Origin: Adineta vaga
Taxonomy: Eukaryota; Rotifera
DNA length: 64,000 bases
Direction of reading: 5' to 3'
Assembly (NCBI GenBank): GCA_021613535.1
Contig: CP075493.1
Coordinates: 8,060,001-8,124,000 of the forward strand
The position numbers and the translations under genes were made by a program. Under the pieces are notes generated by a model, which was not told where the DNA came from, searched no databases, and saw nothing but the letters and a program-made list of their open reading frames with translations. Within the stretch, counting starts at the first letter, position 1, and each line of letters begins with the position of its first letter. This document shows positions 10,003 to 24,555 of the stretch, one piece after another.

Positions 10003-12244
10003 GTGACTGATAAGTAATCGTGTTTTTGATTGAATGAATGATTGAGGGTCAGTTTCCTCTATTTATGTATGTTGAGGAGAAGAGAAACAATCTATAATTA
10101 TATTCTCTTTCCTTTCTCCTTTTCTCGTTCTCCTTTCGGTCAACTTTTCGCCAACGTTGTCTAGCAACAGAGAAGCTTGCTACCTTTTCTTGACCTCTAC
10201 ATGCTTATTCTCTCTTTCTTCCTCTCGTGCGTGTGCGCATCTTTTCTAAGAGTCTGTTCTGTTCACAGTAGGACTAACACCAAGAGAAAAGAGTGAATTA
10301 ATCAAGAAAGAACAACATCATTATAGTTGACATATTCTTTGTATTTAAATGATTTTGAATTTTGTACCTATCTTTGTCTGAAAACACTGCACAACAGAAT
10401 ATAATCTCTTCGATATTTAGTTAAATGAAATCGGACATTGATGTGTTATCCGAGAATAGTGATTGAAAGATAATTGAGTGTTAAATGGAATAAATCGATC
10501 AATTGACTGGTAGTCTCAAGGGATGAGCATATGTTAATAAAGTGAATAAAAGAAGAGAAAATTTCGATCGAGACTCAAAGAAGTAACATTGATCATGTTT
10601 GATCTTGTAAATATTTATCTATCATTGTCTCATACTGTGTTGAAAAGAAAACAAATCTTCTTCTCAGATATCAAAGTAGGCATGCTTCATTAAATTTATG
10701 TCTTGCTGATTAGATCGATTGAGTTTTAGATACTCACAACTTTCATTTTTGATGTTACTATTCATGTTGATATGTAGATGTGAAATACGAAACATATCGA
10801 TAGGTGAAGTAATACATATTTCAATTGTGTGTTTTCCTCCTATTTAAGAGTCATATCTTACTCAATGAATGAAAACAATGCTGTACATCGTCCTACATAC
10901 GCTTGATTGCATATGAATAGATTGTGCAGAGAAAAACAATAAGCTATATTTAAACAATCCACTTTCACCGTTTCTGGCAATGCACTTCAAATTTTTTCCA
11001 GACAACATCATTAGAACAAAAGAAGTACTAATAAGGATTATTCTACCATTGATCATGTATAAAAGAGAACAATTCAGACATGAATATTTGCACATCAATC
11101 ATAAGCATTTATGTCTCACTTTTTTTTTATTGTATCGATCAGAAAACAGTGTCTCAATTGACTATTCCTTGCTTTTTATTTGATGTCCTACCGCGTTAAT
11201 TTTTCTCCCTATCTATCATGATGTTTGCAAATTGACAAACATCGTTTTTACCGTTCATTTGAACAGTTCTTTCATTACTCTCAAACTGCATGATATTGGC
11301 GTCAACTAATAATCATTGCGACGAACTTTTTCCTATTATAAACAGCATGTCATAGGCGTCGTTTAGTCTAATATGAAATAAATGATACAAAGTTTACAAG
11401 CACACCGGAATCGAAGATAAACAGACAAGATTATATTTATTATCTCCTGCTATTGTATGCTAAAGTATGTAGACGATACCTAGTATATATATATATGATA
11501 AAAGTTCATTTCCGTTTGACTGGCTGGGATGTTAACACGAAAGCGGAAATTTTGTTCTTAACAATTCAGATATTCAGGAATCTAATTTAATGATCGAATG
11601 ACTATTGTATTAGTTGATCGATAGGTTTATTTACGATGTTTTGCTCGATCAGAATATATGTATCAGTCGGTAAAGATCAAATAAGGAATAATTAATGTTG
11701 ATTTTACTACTAGAAGCATTAGAAAAATGACACTTAATTGCTAAGTAGAGAAGCTTTTAAAGAAAAGAAAAAGTCTAATTGTCAGGTGCGATATGTATAC
11801 GCGTGTACTAAGTGTCAAAGGAAACTTTTGATCACGTTCACTTTATTTAGAAGATGACAGAGAAAAAGAACAGTTCAAGTTTAGAAGATCAAACAAAACA
11901 TGTTGTTTTTCTATTGGGAATTAATCTCCGATTGTTTCTCCTCCTCTGTTATCTTTGATTTCGTTAGCCTTGAGCGATACAATTCTTCTGTTCGAATACA
12001 TACATCATCATATCGATGATGAGATTATCAATACATAATAAGAAGTACCGATGCATGAATAAACATGATAGAATTGTTGTTTTCATTTTATTACAAAAAA
12101 AATCAAACTTGCTCATCAGAGCCACAGAGTATTGTGTTGGTTGAAATGAGCACAAAATAGTGAAAAAAAATCAGTTTAAAAAAGCAAACAAATATTAATC
12201 GAGCACCAGTTACAATCAGTGGAATAGGTATATATATATATCAT
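10003..12244. other. Intergenic region
   Basis: About 2.2 kb of AT-rich DNA between the BH3-only gene and the PPxY membrane-protein cluster. The first 250 bases have CT-rich tracts and may include the promoter of the BH3-only gene. Short ORFs on both strands (10862-11183, 11964-12155) have no protein-like pattern. Nothing further was recognised. Confidence 0.5.
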
Positions 12245-13067
12245 CTAAGATTCGTCAGGAGCAGTAGGCTGTGGTGCCGCTAGTGAACTACGTCTCGAAT
12301 GATACTGTGGTGGTGCACTTGGTACACGTGGTCCTATGCCGAAATCATTGGGATGAGTTGTAACAAAATTATACGGTGGTGGTATTCCATCTTTCACTGC
12401 TGTATCTTTGATTATTGTATCATAATCTGGTAAATCATCATTATCCAATATATAAACAGGATTAGTATGCGTTGGAGCAGAAGTAGGTGTCGTCACTAAT
12501 TAACAACAGAAATATTCAATAGAAAATTAAGTTTACAATGAAATCTTATATGTACCTCGGTGACGATTACTACAGGGACATTTATGTCCACATAAACATG
12601 TTTTCCATAGTGGACGACAATAAATGAAACAAACAGCAAGTATACAAACACCAGTGATGACAAAAAACGGAATCGCTCTAAAGAAAATCGATCGAAAACA
12701 ATTTGCGAATATAAATTAAGATCAATATTGACTTACATTGAACCCCAAGAAACACTTGAACAACATGCTGTGTCAGGCGACATAGCTAACGACGTGCAAC
12801 AATCATCATTACAACTTCACACATAAAATAAAAAGAACACATTTCCTCCATTTTCTAATAAAAACTAGTGATTTCTTTTACCTGATTGCTATTCTCGTGG
12901 AATTTCTATTTTGATAATAGCATATTTCTTTGGCTTCAACCTGTTAATATTATAAAATGTTAATAATCGATATTAAAATATTTATATATATTCATATAGA
13001 TAACCTTGACGAAACGAAATTGTTGAAAGACGAGAACGTGTAAACCAATAACTAATAGTGCATACAT
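12245..13067 (-). CDS. STMC6/Shisa/WBP1-like single-pass membrane adaptor with PPxY motifs
   Basis: Five short exons can be joined with GT-AG introns. Start ATG at 13067 gives a signal peptide (MYALLVIGLHVLVFQ). A short Cys-rich ectodomain follows, containing CYYQN, CNDDCC and ACCSS. One transmembrane helix comes next (IPFFVITGVCILAVCFIYC), then a juxtamembrane Cys cluster (CLCGHKCPC) likely to be palmitoylated, and a proline-rich cytoplasmic tail with LPDYDTI, PPPYNF and APPQYH. CC-motif ectodomain, TM and PY-motif tail together are the hallmark of the STMC6 superfamily (Shisa, WBP1, VOPP1, CYYR1), whose members recruit WW-domain ubiquitin ligases of the NEDD4 type. I cannot say which subfamily. 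It is the first of three similar genes on this strand. Confidence 0.7.
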
Positions 13068-13966
13068 TTTCTTCTTGTCAATTCCGGCACGTACATGTAC
13101 GATTGAGTAACAGTAACAGTGTATTTGTTTGTTTTCGATACTGACGATTGAGAAAAGTATAGAAGAAGAAGAAGAAGAGAAAAAGCGTCAAGCCAATTCA
13201 TTCATTTTTGTTGCTATTTTGTTTGCTTGGTGGAGTTTTTTTTCAAAGTAAAAGAAGAGAAAAAAATGAATATATAATCACGACTTCAGCCGTTTTCTTT
13301 CTTATTGTCGCAAGCGATGAGGCTCAATTTTTTTAGTGTAAGAATAGAAGAAATTTTTCTTCTTTTTCTCTGTTTTTCTTCTGCAACCATTCACCGTTTT
13401 CTGTTCTCCGGAAGATATTTTCGATTACTCATGCAAGTTTTCAGAACACTTTTTATTAACAACAAAAGTATGTCATGCAACAATGAAATCATAGATTGAA
13501 ACACTTTTTCATTTCTAATCATGAAATGTACTTGGATTCTGTTTATTTCTACGGAATCGATTAGATATAGTTTACAATAGTACATAAGCAGTTCTTCAGG
13601 ATATGATGTTCTTACTCATATAGTTTTTAAATTATACGAATATTTTTGTCATGATTAATTAAACACGAACTTTAATCAATTTGATAGTTCAATTCTCATG
13701 AAAATGACGTATACTGTGAACTATTGAAATGTACTCAGAAATGAACTTATTTAATCAAAGAATTAGTTTTGATTGACGAGTCTAGAATGAGAAAACTATA
13801 TCAAGTGTCACTTGTATTCACAACCAAGTTTCATGGCATATATTTTCATAAAAAATACAGCATTTTTTCAAAAAATCATTATCAATTCACCAATAATAAT
13901 AATCAAAATAATAATTTATCCATTCGGAATGTGCACATTGCATAGTTATATGTAAGATAAAAATGA

Positions 13967-14769
13967 TTATTTATTTGATTCATTTAAATGAATATATGAT
14001 GGTGGCGATACTTGATCATTTGTACTTCTTGTCGTTGTTGTATGTGGTAATATTGACAATTGAATCTGATCATTTGATGTGATATGATTTAGATCTTTTT
14101 TAGTATCTGCTATTGAATCATAGGATGGAGGGGATTCTTCGAACAAAAATGGCCTATGATTAGTATTATAAATAATTGTTGAAATAGGAGCACCGGATTG
14201 ATCAACAGGTACTAAACAAGAATGAAAAGAAACAAAAGTTGATGATAATGACATGATAAATTTGAGAGTTAGTTTTACATACCAATAGGAGAATTTGTTG
14301 GTACTCGTTCGGAACGTTTTCTATTGTAACGATAGATACAGTATGCAATAGTACAAAGAATAATTGTGAAAATTACTGGAACAAATACAACTAAAAGACT
14401 AAAAAAACGAAAGATTGTTATTGTTATATGATATTGACTAATAAATAGTCACAAGGACAATTTTTTTCATCAAATATTTATCGTATATGTTGTCAAAATG
14501 AAAATGATAAAACAGATGTCCTTTAACAGAGAATTATCATTGAAATCTTACATGAGTATATGTGTCGTATTATCAAATGGTGACGAACGAAAAATATGAC
14601 GATTTTTATTTGAAAGTGTTGATGTTATTGTTGTTGAAACACGATTGCTACCAATCGAACCAGATGGATATTGATGAAACATGTTTGTATTACAAAATAA
14701 ATCTTTTTTATCGAAATTCTCAGTATGTCGTATTTGTTTAATATACGTACTGTTTTTAGTGTTATACGA
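13967..14769 (-). CDS. Single-pass membrane protein with two PPxY motifs (5' exon not found)
   Basis: Three exons are supported. The upstream one, about 14769 down to 14553, encodes a Ser/Thr/Asn-rich ectodomain with N-glycosylation sites. The TM exon (about 14400-14281) encodes ILLVVFVPVIFTIILCTIAY followed by a basic stop-transfer stretch (RYNRKRSER). The last exon encodes a cytoplasmic tail with ESPPSYDS and VSPPSYIH. The layout matches the neighbour at 12245-13067, although the paired-Cys ectodomain is weaker here. The exon beginning at 14769 follows a good acceptor (TTCATTCAG) but has no convincing Met, so a signal-peptide exon probably lies upstream. Likely role by analogy: adaptor for WW-domain proteins. 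Exon boundaries were deduced by eye. Confidence 0.5.
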
Positions 14770-15968
14770 CTGAATGAATGAATAGATGGCAGGAAAAAAT
14801 CGTGCTTTACTTCCCCCACTTATTTTCTTTATATGATTCGATTTCTTCCTCTCTCTCTCCCCTTTTCTTGTTCGTTTTTTCTCTTTTCGTTTTGTATGAT
14901 ACGCAAAACACCTGCATTAATCTACATGTATAAGCTCTGTTTTGATAGGATGATGATGATATCGATTCCTACGCTTCTTTTCTGCAAAGAGGTATAGAAA
15001 AGAAATGGTTGTTAGTTTTCTATACACATAAAAAGACGAACGAAAGAAAGAAAGAAAGAAAAGAAACTACTTTAAAGATCGAATTATATATGTTGACACT
15101 CTATCGCTATTTTTCACATCGATATTCATTCATAATTGCTATGAAAAGATTTCTCCAAATAAAACTAATCAACTTTGTAAAACATTCATTTTTGAGATGG
15201 TTGAAATATCTCTCTGATGAAACTTTATATGATAATCAATTAAAGTTAGTTCAAATTAGTGTTCTAGTTTCATAAATCATTGATTTGCTCTTATTCAATG
15301 CAAAAGCAAGACTTAGATATATTTATAGTACTGACGTAAATCAAAGAAAAACAAGGTCGACAAATACATGTCAATAGAAAAAATAATTCTTAATCATAAC
15401 CATTCGCTTCTGTTTTTTCGTTTATTGAATCTGAAGATGTGAAATTTTACAATCAATATCGGTACAAAAAAACATACAGATCTTTGTGGGTGAATAAAAT
15501 AAATAATATTAAATGTAATTGTGATGTGCTTTTATTGAATAAAAATCAATAGCATTTTCATAAAAACAAGTTTGATTATTTTCAGTCGCGCGAATAAAGA
15601 TAAAATCGTCTATATACTTTGTATTTTAAAGTGTCATATCTGACGTAGATCGGATAAAATCAAAGTGTTGTAAAAGTTGTATACATGATAACGATTCGAA
15701 TATAAGTATTATCTTCACATTTTAAAAGAAGGACATAGATATCGAAGGTCTTTTCATATAATACTTTAGAAATTTTATTCAATAACAGATTATTATATAA
15801 TCATGAGAGCAAACATATGTGATGATGCGTTTTTGTTATTTATCGGAAAGTAGATTAAATTATGGCAATGATCATCATCGTTAACCTCAATACAAAGAAA
15901 CCGATCGATGTAAAATCTGTTTTACTATACGAAAAGGATCTGTCATTGATTTGTTGTTGTTTGAGGTG

Positions 15969-16640
15969 TTAAAAATATTTCTGCATATGTTGGTGGCATT
16001 GATGAAGTATGAATGGACGTGTTGTATGAATCGGTAAAAATAAAGGTAATTGTTCTCGTCTTGTTTGATATATCGAACTGGTATAAGATGGTGGAAATAG
16101 TTCCGAAATTGGAGAATGTTCACATAATCGACGTTCTTGTAGATTGCGATAAGTAGTAGAAAAATCAATGGTATAATTTTCTTGAGTTGCTCGACTACGA
16201 GAATAATGCTGACTATCCATTGAATCTAAAGTAACAATTTCGATATTTTATGACTTGAAAAAACCAAAGTAGGACAAATGAGCTTTTAAGTCTGTACAAA
16301 TATCATCAAGGACATTTTAATAAAGATTTAAGTTTAAAGAACAATTACTTTCTTTTTTCTATTAGGTTCAAGTGAAAACGAAACAGTTCATTTTTGACCT
16401 TTTCTTAATCAGTTCTCCTGAACATATTCATTCGAATTTCCTACTTCTTGGTTGTAGAAATTTTTGATGTCGATTTCGATGAGAACGATATATCAATATA
16501 CAAACAGCAATCGCTACCACTGCGGTAATAATCAAACAAACGACACTTAATTAAAATGTGAAAAAAATAATATCGACTAAAATATTCATGTATACATACA
16601 TAATTATTGATACAGTATCCATTCTGCCATTTGCAATACA
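15969..16640 (-). CDS. Single-pass membrane protein with PPxY motif, 5' end unresolved
   Basis: Third gene of the local set. An exon at about 16546-16450 encodes a transmembrane helix (VVCLIITAVVAIAVCILIY) and a basic stop-transfer patch (RSHRNRHQK). It joins by a phase-1 GTAGGA...TTTAG intron to a tail exon ending at 15969, which carries SELFPPSYTSS. A short upstream exon near 16640-16590 continues into the TM frame; its start and any signal peptide were not found. The ectodomain is therefore uncertain. Same orientation and same TM-PPxY layout as the two preceding genes suggest tandem duplication followed by strong divergence. Confidence 0.4.
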
Positions 16641-17362
16641 AAGAGATCTTTAAATTGTCATAAAAAACGAAACAAGAAGATATATACAAGAGAAACAAAA
16701 GTACCATAAAAACGATTTTTGAGAGAAAGAAAAAATGTGCGATGTCATGTGGGCTGAGAATGAGATGATAAAAGTTGTAACTGAAATGAAGTAACAAAAG
16801 GAATAAGTAAGCATCAGATCGAATGTTTAAAAATAGATTTGTATTTTTTTTCACTTTTACATACATTCGCTTTTTTTTCTTCTTTTATCAGATCGAGAGA
16901 GAAGAAAAAAGAAAAGTTTCATTCAATCATAAATCGAAAAATGCGTTCAATGAAATTCGATTACAAGCAAAGGTCAAAGATTTTTATTAAGTAAATGTGA
17001 ATAGTAAACTCTTAGTATTTTGTTTTGAAATTATGAACTCTCAACAGCCATTCTTTTTCTAATGACGTATAGTTAAACTTTGTAAAAGGTTTTTCTTTTT
17101 TTACAACTTTGATTTTTTAGGATTCGAATTGTCCATATTATCAGAAAGAAGAAACTTTAAAATTCTTTGAATGAAATTGTTTTCAAGAGCGATATCAGAT
17201 ACCAATCTATTGAATTTGATTCATTTTTGATTGATGCAAGAAAGCAAAAGATCAGACATATACAGAGAAAAACAAAACGCATAAGAAATAAACAGAATAG
17301 TGATTAGTGATAAACAAAAGAGATGAGTTCTCGGATCATAATCATTAAACATATTGTTATAA

Positions 17363-20300
17363 CTAATGATGAGGATGATGTATTGATATAACAACGATTA
17401 ATAGGGCTAAAAGGTAATAAGCGACGTGTGTAATTCCTTTGACTGTAACGGCCGAAGCGCCATCGCTGAAAAATATTTATTATATGGTTATTGAGATGAA
17501 CTTTAAGAGACAAAAAAACACTACCTTATGTCCTGGCTGTTGCATAGACTGATTTGACAATACTTCACGCATATCGTTTTGCCTTCTGCTTTGCTCGACA
17601 AACATTGTGCTTGATGAGTGGTATTGCCCGTTGCTGATGTTGGAGGTGACGAACAACCTCGACTGAACTGTAGTAGTTTTCCTATAAATATATTTTCATT
17701 TAGTATGCATAATCTTGACAGAACTTATCTTCTTCTCTTATCTTACCTGCGCTGTTTGTTGTCCTTTTGCTGTAGCAAATTTGTTGTTTCGTTTCGCACA
17801 TAATTGATGTCGTCTGATTCGGATTCGTTTGACAATCGCTGTTCTCCTTCTGACTGTCGCAAGAGTAGCATAGCATACCTATAGAAAGCTAATAGTAGAT
17901 GAAGCGTGATGTCGCCAAAAAAAGAAGGATCATGTATATTACCTTGTACAGGATCGAATTCTACTGCCTTTTCAGTTGCACATGTATCGAATTCTGATGT
18001 CGTGCGACTCAAAATTGAAATTGATTTACTTGATGACGAAGATTCTTTAGATTTCTTCTTTTTTGTTGATGTACCCGCATCGTGAGAAGTATCATCTTCA
18101 TCATCTCCATCATCATCGCCACCATCATCATCTCCTTTATCTGCAGATCGTGTCACGCCAGCTACTGGATTGTCATAGCCTTCAACAAGTTCTTCACAAT
18201 TGAGCTACAAAAAATAATTTATCCATAAAATAAAGAAGAAAAACAACCATAAACAAACTTTATCTAAGCCAATCCATTTACATGTTTTCTCATTGGGATC
18301 AAAATAAGCACCTAAAAATATGATTGACATTTTTTTCATCAGTTTCTGTTGAAGTATGATATTTACCTGTGTAGCATACTTCACGTTTTTGTTCACCCCA
18401 TTGACTGCCCACACCACGGCACAAGAAATAACTCTTGCAATCTGATGGATCAGGCCATTGACCATCTTTTAATTCTTCACATACATCTTCAGGTGCTAGT
18501 AAAGTAAGAAATAATTTTCTTTCATCATCGAAAAGATCATTTCTTACTTGGTGAATCTACATCACGTTTAGATTTTTTTGGTTTCTTCGTTGTTTTTTCC
18601 GTAGTTTGGGGTTGAGTGTCTGCTTTAAAATCTATACCAGAGACATATTCTCATTTCTTTAATTTCATCAAAAATCGTTGTATAATTACTTTTATATTCT
18701 TTTGTTGGACAGGCTGAACAAATCTTTTCCTTTGGCAATAACTTCACTTGTCCATGTAAAACAGCTTTAATCGTTCTTATCAATGGGAATTTGCCTTGAC
18801 AACAAAATTGACCACGAAAATCATCCATATCCAATGTCCAAATCATTGCACCACCCAAATTATTTTGTTTAATATAATTTGCCTTTGAAAAGATATCATC
18901 TCTATCTTTTATCGAGATCTATCAGCAATTCTCTTACTTTATATTTCATACTACGAACATTTTCGACACCAGCTTTCGGTTGATTATATGGTCCAGCTAT
19001 ATATGGAACAAGTTGTTTAGCATCCCATGATTCTTTCATTTTTTCACAAACAATTTGAATGCAACTCTAAAACAAATCATAGAAGTCAAAGCTATAACAA
19101 TCGAAATTCGATTTCTATACTTCATAATAAGCAACGAAACCACTTTCACCTTTAAATCCTGTATAAGGCATTGCTGGTGTATCACCTCGTCCGTATGTTC
19201 CTATACCTAACATCATTTTACTAGGTGGCATGCCTAACTTTTGGAAATATTTCACAGCAAAATCCTATGATAAATGCAACATCAGTGAGATAAAGTGGTG
19301 AAATTCATATCCAGAACACATACAATATACATAGTATCATCTTTTTCGTTATCTTTACTATTCAACGATGAATGATGTGCACGATTTTGATCCCATGATC
19401 CATGAAAATCATATGTCATTAAATTGAACCTTTGATTTACAAAAATACAAAATATGAGAAAGATTTATTTGTAATTCTACATACCAATCCATTACTCTGA
19501 AGAAGAGAAGAGGAAAATGTTCGATTAAGTAAGAAAAAAAATCAGAATAGAACTTACGGAACAAGTTTATCGACTTCATATGCTTTATCGATATTTATTT
19601 TTGCAGCTGCTACAGCAGCCGTAAGAAGAAGACGTTCATTACCAGTAGTTTCTGCTTCTTTTTCGAATGTTGCAAATAATATCTAATTGAAAAATTAATT
19701 CAATTCAGAAAAAAAATTAAATGTCTCATACGAACTTCGCACATTTTGGTGAACTTTTGTTTATCTTCTTTGGGACTATCTCTCCAATCCACACCTAGGA
19801 TTTAGATGATTCAATAATATATTTCGTAAGAAACGATTCTTTACCTGGATATTCGAAATCTAGATGAAAAATGAATATAAATTGTGTTGCAAAGAATGTT
19901 ATAGATTGACTTACCAAGATCAAGACCATCAAATTTATGTTTACGTAAATATTTGACTGCTGATTCAGCAAATTTTTTCATTGTTTTTTCAGATTTAACA
20001 ATACCTATGAATGAAAAATGTTCGTTTTCACTAGTCAAAATCAATCTTAGATCAAGAGTAGAGTTAGAAAGGAGATAGTAAATCTTGTCAAATTTCAATC
20101 ACAATTCAATTACTAAAACGAAAAGAACAAACCGAATTACTTTACCTGCAAAATCTTTCATTCCCATATCCTACATAAAATTCACATACAAATACTATTA
20201 GTAATTTCTAATAAAAATAACATACCCAACCACCAACAGCCAGTAATGTTCTTAAATTCTTATTGACACTTTTCCAAGCATTAAATCGTTCGAAAAATCC

Positions 20301-20721
20301 TTATTCAAAAACAAGAACAAAGTATATTTCATTAATTAGAACTCATGAATACATACCCGGTTGATTTCCATCTTTTAAATCGTGTTTTTCCATTGGAGTC
20401 AACTGATTATTATCCATTTCTGAAAAAGCATAGATAACATGTGTACAGAGACATGGATCGATATCTTCTGGAACCATTGAACCTCCACCAGGACGTTTCA
20501 TCGCTATGATATCGAACAGATATATATTCAAATACAAAAAAGACATAAACTATTCTACCCCAATTGGCAAAATAACACACAATTTTGAATTTTTGTTCAG
20601 CTGCAAGGAGAAAAGATACTAAAGAGAAGAAAAATTGATTAATTTTAATTAATTTAAAAACAAAACAAGATCTTTTACTTTGAACAAAGAAGAGAATGAA
20701 GAAAGATGATGAAAAATGCAT
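17363..20721 (-). CDS. GPI-anchored GH18 chitinase with CBM14 and Ly6/uPAR domains
   Basis: Multi-exon gene. It begins with a signal peptide (MHFSSSFFILFFVQ), then a GH18 domain: KIVCYFANW, THVIYAFSEMD, and the catalytic DGLDLDFEYPG formed across a splice with the acid Glu intact. VMDW..FNLMTYDFHGSWD, MMLGIGTYGR and GGAMIWTLDMDDFRG follow. A Thr/Lys linker leads to a chitin-binding CBM14 domain with six Cys (DVCEEL through LNCEEL). An Asp/Glu-rich then Ser/Lys-rich linker follows. The next exons encode a three-finger Ly6/uPAR pattern: LCYSCDSQ, DCQTN, a later RGC, CVKYCQ and the diagnostic terminal LCN. The tail SDGAS plus AYYLLALLIVVISI and a stop fits a GPI-attachment signal. The frame is continuous from CBM14 into Ly6. 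The enzyme should hydrolyse chitin at the cell surface. An alternative is two genes wrongly joined at the linker. Confidence 0.8.
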
Positions 20722-21692
20722 GGTAATTTTTCGTCTTTCTATTCTGGAAGTGTGTGAGATTTCACAAAGTGGCTTCTTCTTCGATTAGAACAATGATGAA
20801 ACATGAACGATCAACGATTGCAAACACATCCGGATCGATGACGAAATAACGTGACGTAAACCGTAGGAAAGAGAATGATAAAGAAGTAAGATTTATTTTC
20901 GTCTCCTCTTACTCGAGTAAGTATGGGTATCGATCGAGTCGTCTTGTTGTCTCTTGGCTTTATATGATTATGTTTGTTTTATAATTTGTTGACTCAAACT
21001 CTTCTTTGTTCTCTAGTTATTTCGACTTTCTTTTACTTTTGTTGCTGTTATTGTTGTAGTTCACGAGATTAAGGCTGTACATTTCTCCGACTTTTCTACA
21101 AACGATTGAGTAATGAATAAATAAGATATGTACATAAGCTATGCAAATGACTTTGTACCCAATTCTTGATAAGTAAACAATACGAGATTGATGAAAGAAA
21201 GTGTGAACAGATACATGTATTAATTGGCTGTAATGAGCTTTAAGATGAAAATAAAGTTCAATGTAAAATTTATTTAAATAGAGAAATATTCATTCGTCGT
21301 ATTGTTTATGAGAGTACAATGAATTCGAATGAAGCAATGATGAAAAATTTGTCAGTTTATAGTCACAAAAAGATAAATTTATTAATTTGAACATTTATTA
21401 GTACTTTGTTAATAGTCTGTAAATTCTTGTCTCTTAGTTGTTGTTGTATATTGATGAACTTTTTACGTAACAAATCGAAAATATTGAATAGCTTTTCAAC
21501 GAATACACGAAAAGGTCGAAACAACTTTTTATTCACATCATCGATACTGTTTTTCATAAGTATCAATAAAATGAGAGTTAAAGAACGGAGAACAATAAAC
21601 TGTATTTTATCCTTGTTAACTTATTCTGAAGTAAAAAACAACAACAAAAACAAAAAAAACACTTCGAGTTCTCAACGATACAATCAACGGTA
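20722..21692. other. Intergenic region
   Basis: About 1 kb between the chitinase start and the PRMT stop, both on the minus strand. It should hold the chitinase promoter and the PRMT 3' UTR. Short ORFs at 21363-21696 overlap on both strands and look like chance. Nothing else was seen. Confidence 0.5.
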
Positions 21693-23297
<1,605 letters not shown>

Positions 23298-23980
23298 GAT
23301 TGAATAAATACAACACTTAATAATATTAATAAGAGAAATTAGTAGATGAAGAAAAAAGCTTTTCACTTTCCTAGTATCCAATTGAAAGTATTTCATGTAC
23401 GATTTCCAACGTCTCTAATAAAACAAAAATTGTCAAATATAGATGTCGCTATTTTCTTAAGAATATCAGAAATATTTTTACCAAAAATTTGTCGTGTGAT
23501 AAAATTTTCCATTCGATTCAGACGGTGTTTTGTTCAGTGAATTATATTCAACATTTATTTGATTAAGTCTTGTCACACAACTATCCGGATGACTCTACAG
23601 CGATGATCAGTAAATTTCTTGCTGTTTTTGTATCATTTTAAAATAAACTATTTACATTAAAGATCTCTCAGTATGATTCGATAGATACTTATCGTATGAA
23701 AGTGGAACTTCGATTAAATAAACTTTCATAGACATAACTATCTGTCACTGTCAGTAATATGAGAAAAAAAATACGCATTTCATATGTCCATCAATCGTTG
23801 ACTTTTATGACATATTACAATTAGCATCATATTTCATTCATTATGAGAACAACAGTTTTTCAAATATAGTAACCAAAAAATATCATCAATAGATTGTATT
23901 ATTGATGATGGAATCAATCGAAAGTTTTTCAGTAGAACATATACACAATAGTCGTCAAGTTGTAGACATCTTCATTTATG

Positions 23981-23998
23981 ATTATTATTATTATTATT
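23981..23998. repeat. (ATT)n microsatellite
   Basis: Six ATT units between the PRMT start and the HSBP1 stop. The surrounding 23298-24182 interval holds nothing else recognised. Confidence 0.85.
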
Positions 23999-24182
23999 GT
24001 TGATGAAAAATGTATTCAAAGTACTATTGAGATAAGTAAAATCGATTTTTAGTGTGTTGTCTTTAGTTCGAAAACATAGTACAATATCAATTTTGGAAAC
24101 GTGAACACAATCAATATGATATATAGGCATACAAACAAATCTTTATCTAAATCTAATGATTAATATGAGAATAAAATGAGTC

Positions 24183-24555
24183 TCATTTCTCTGATTTGGT
24201 TGGTTGTTTTGTTGTAGTTGTTTGTGTCGATGTTTCTTCAGTTGGTAAATGTGATATAATATCACCAAGATTGGTTTCGAGTGTATCTATCTTTTTACCT
24301 AATTCATTCATTCGATTCATCATTTGATCACTAGCTGCCATAAATTTTTCTTCCATCTGATGAAATATGGTATTTACCTAATAATTCATTCACTCATTTT
24401 TTAACATGAAATAATTTTTCAATAAAACTTACATATGTGGTTAAACCATTAACATTATCAAGATCCGAAGGTAATGATGTAGTTGAATGTGCGGAATTAT
24501 TAACATTACTTGTTGTGGTTGAAGACGATGACGAAAGTGTTCGTGTGTCAGTCAT
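24183..24555 (-). CDS. HSBP1: Heat shock factor-binding protein 1 (HSBP1)
   Basis: Small coiled-coil protein that binds the trimerisation domain of HSF1 and dampens the heat-shock response; it is also reported with the WASH complex. Two exons, 24555-24433 and 24377-24183, joined by a phase-0 GTAAGT...TTATTAG intron of 55 nt. The conserved core is LTTYVNTIFHQMEEKF, then SDQMMNRMNELGKKIDTLE and NLGDIISHLP. This aligns with the human LTSVVQTLLQQMQDKF...[26 protein letters not shown] region, with heptad hydrophobics kept. N-terminal extension of about 40 Ser/Thr-rich residues and a short Thr/Lys-rich tail are extra. Neither exon alone makes a long ORF. Confidence 0.9.
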
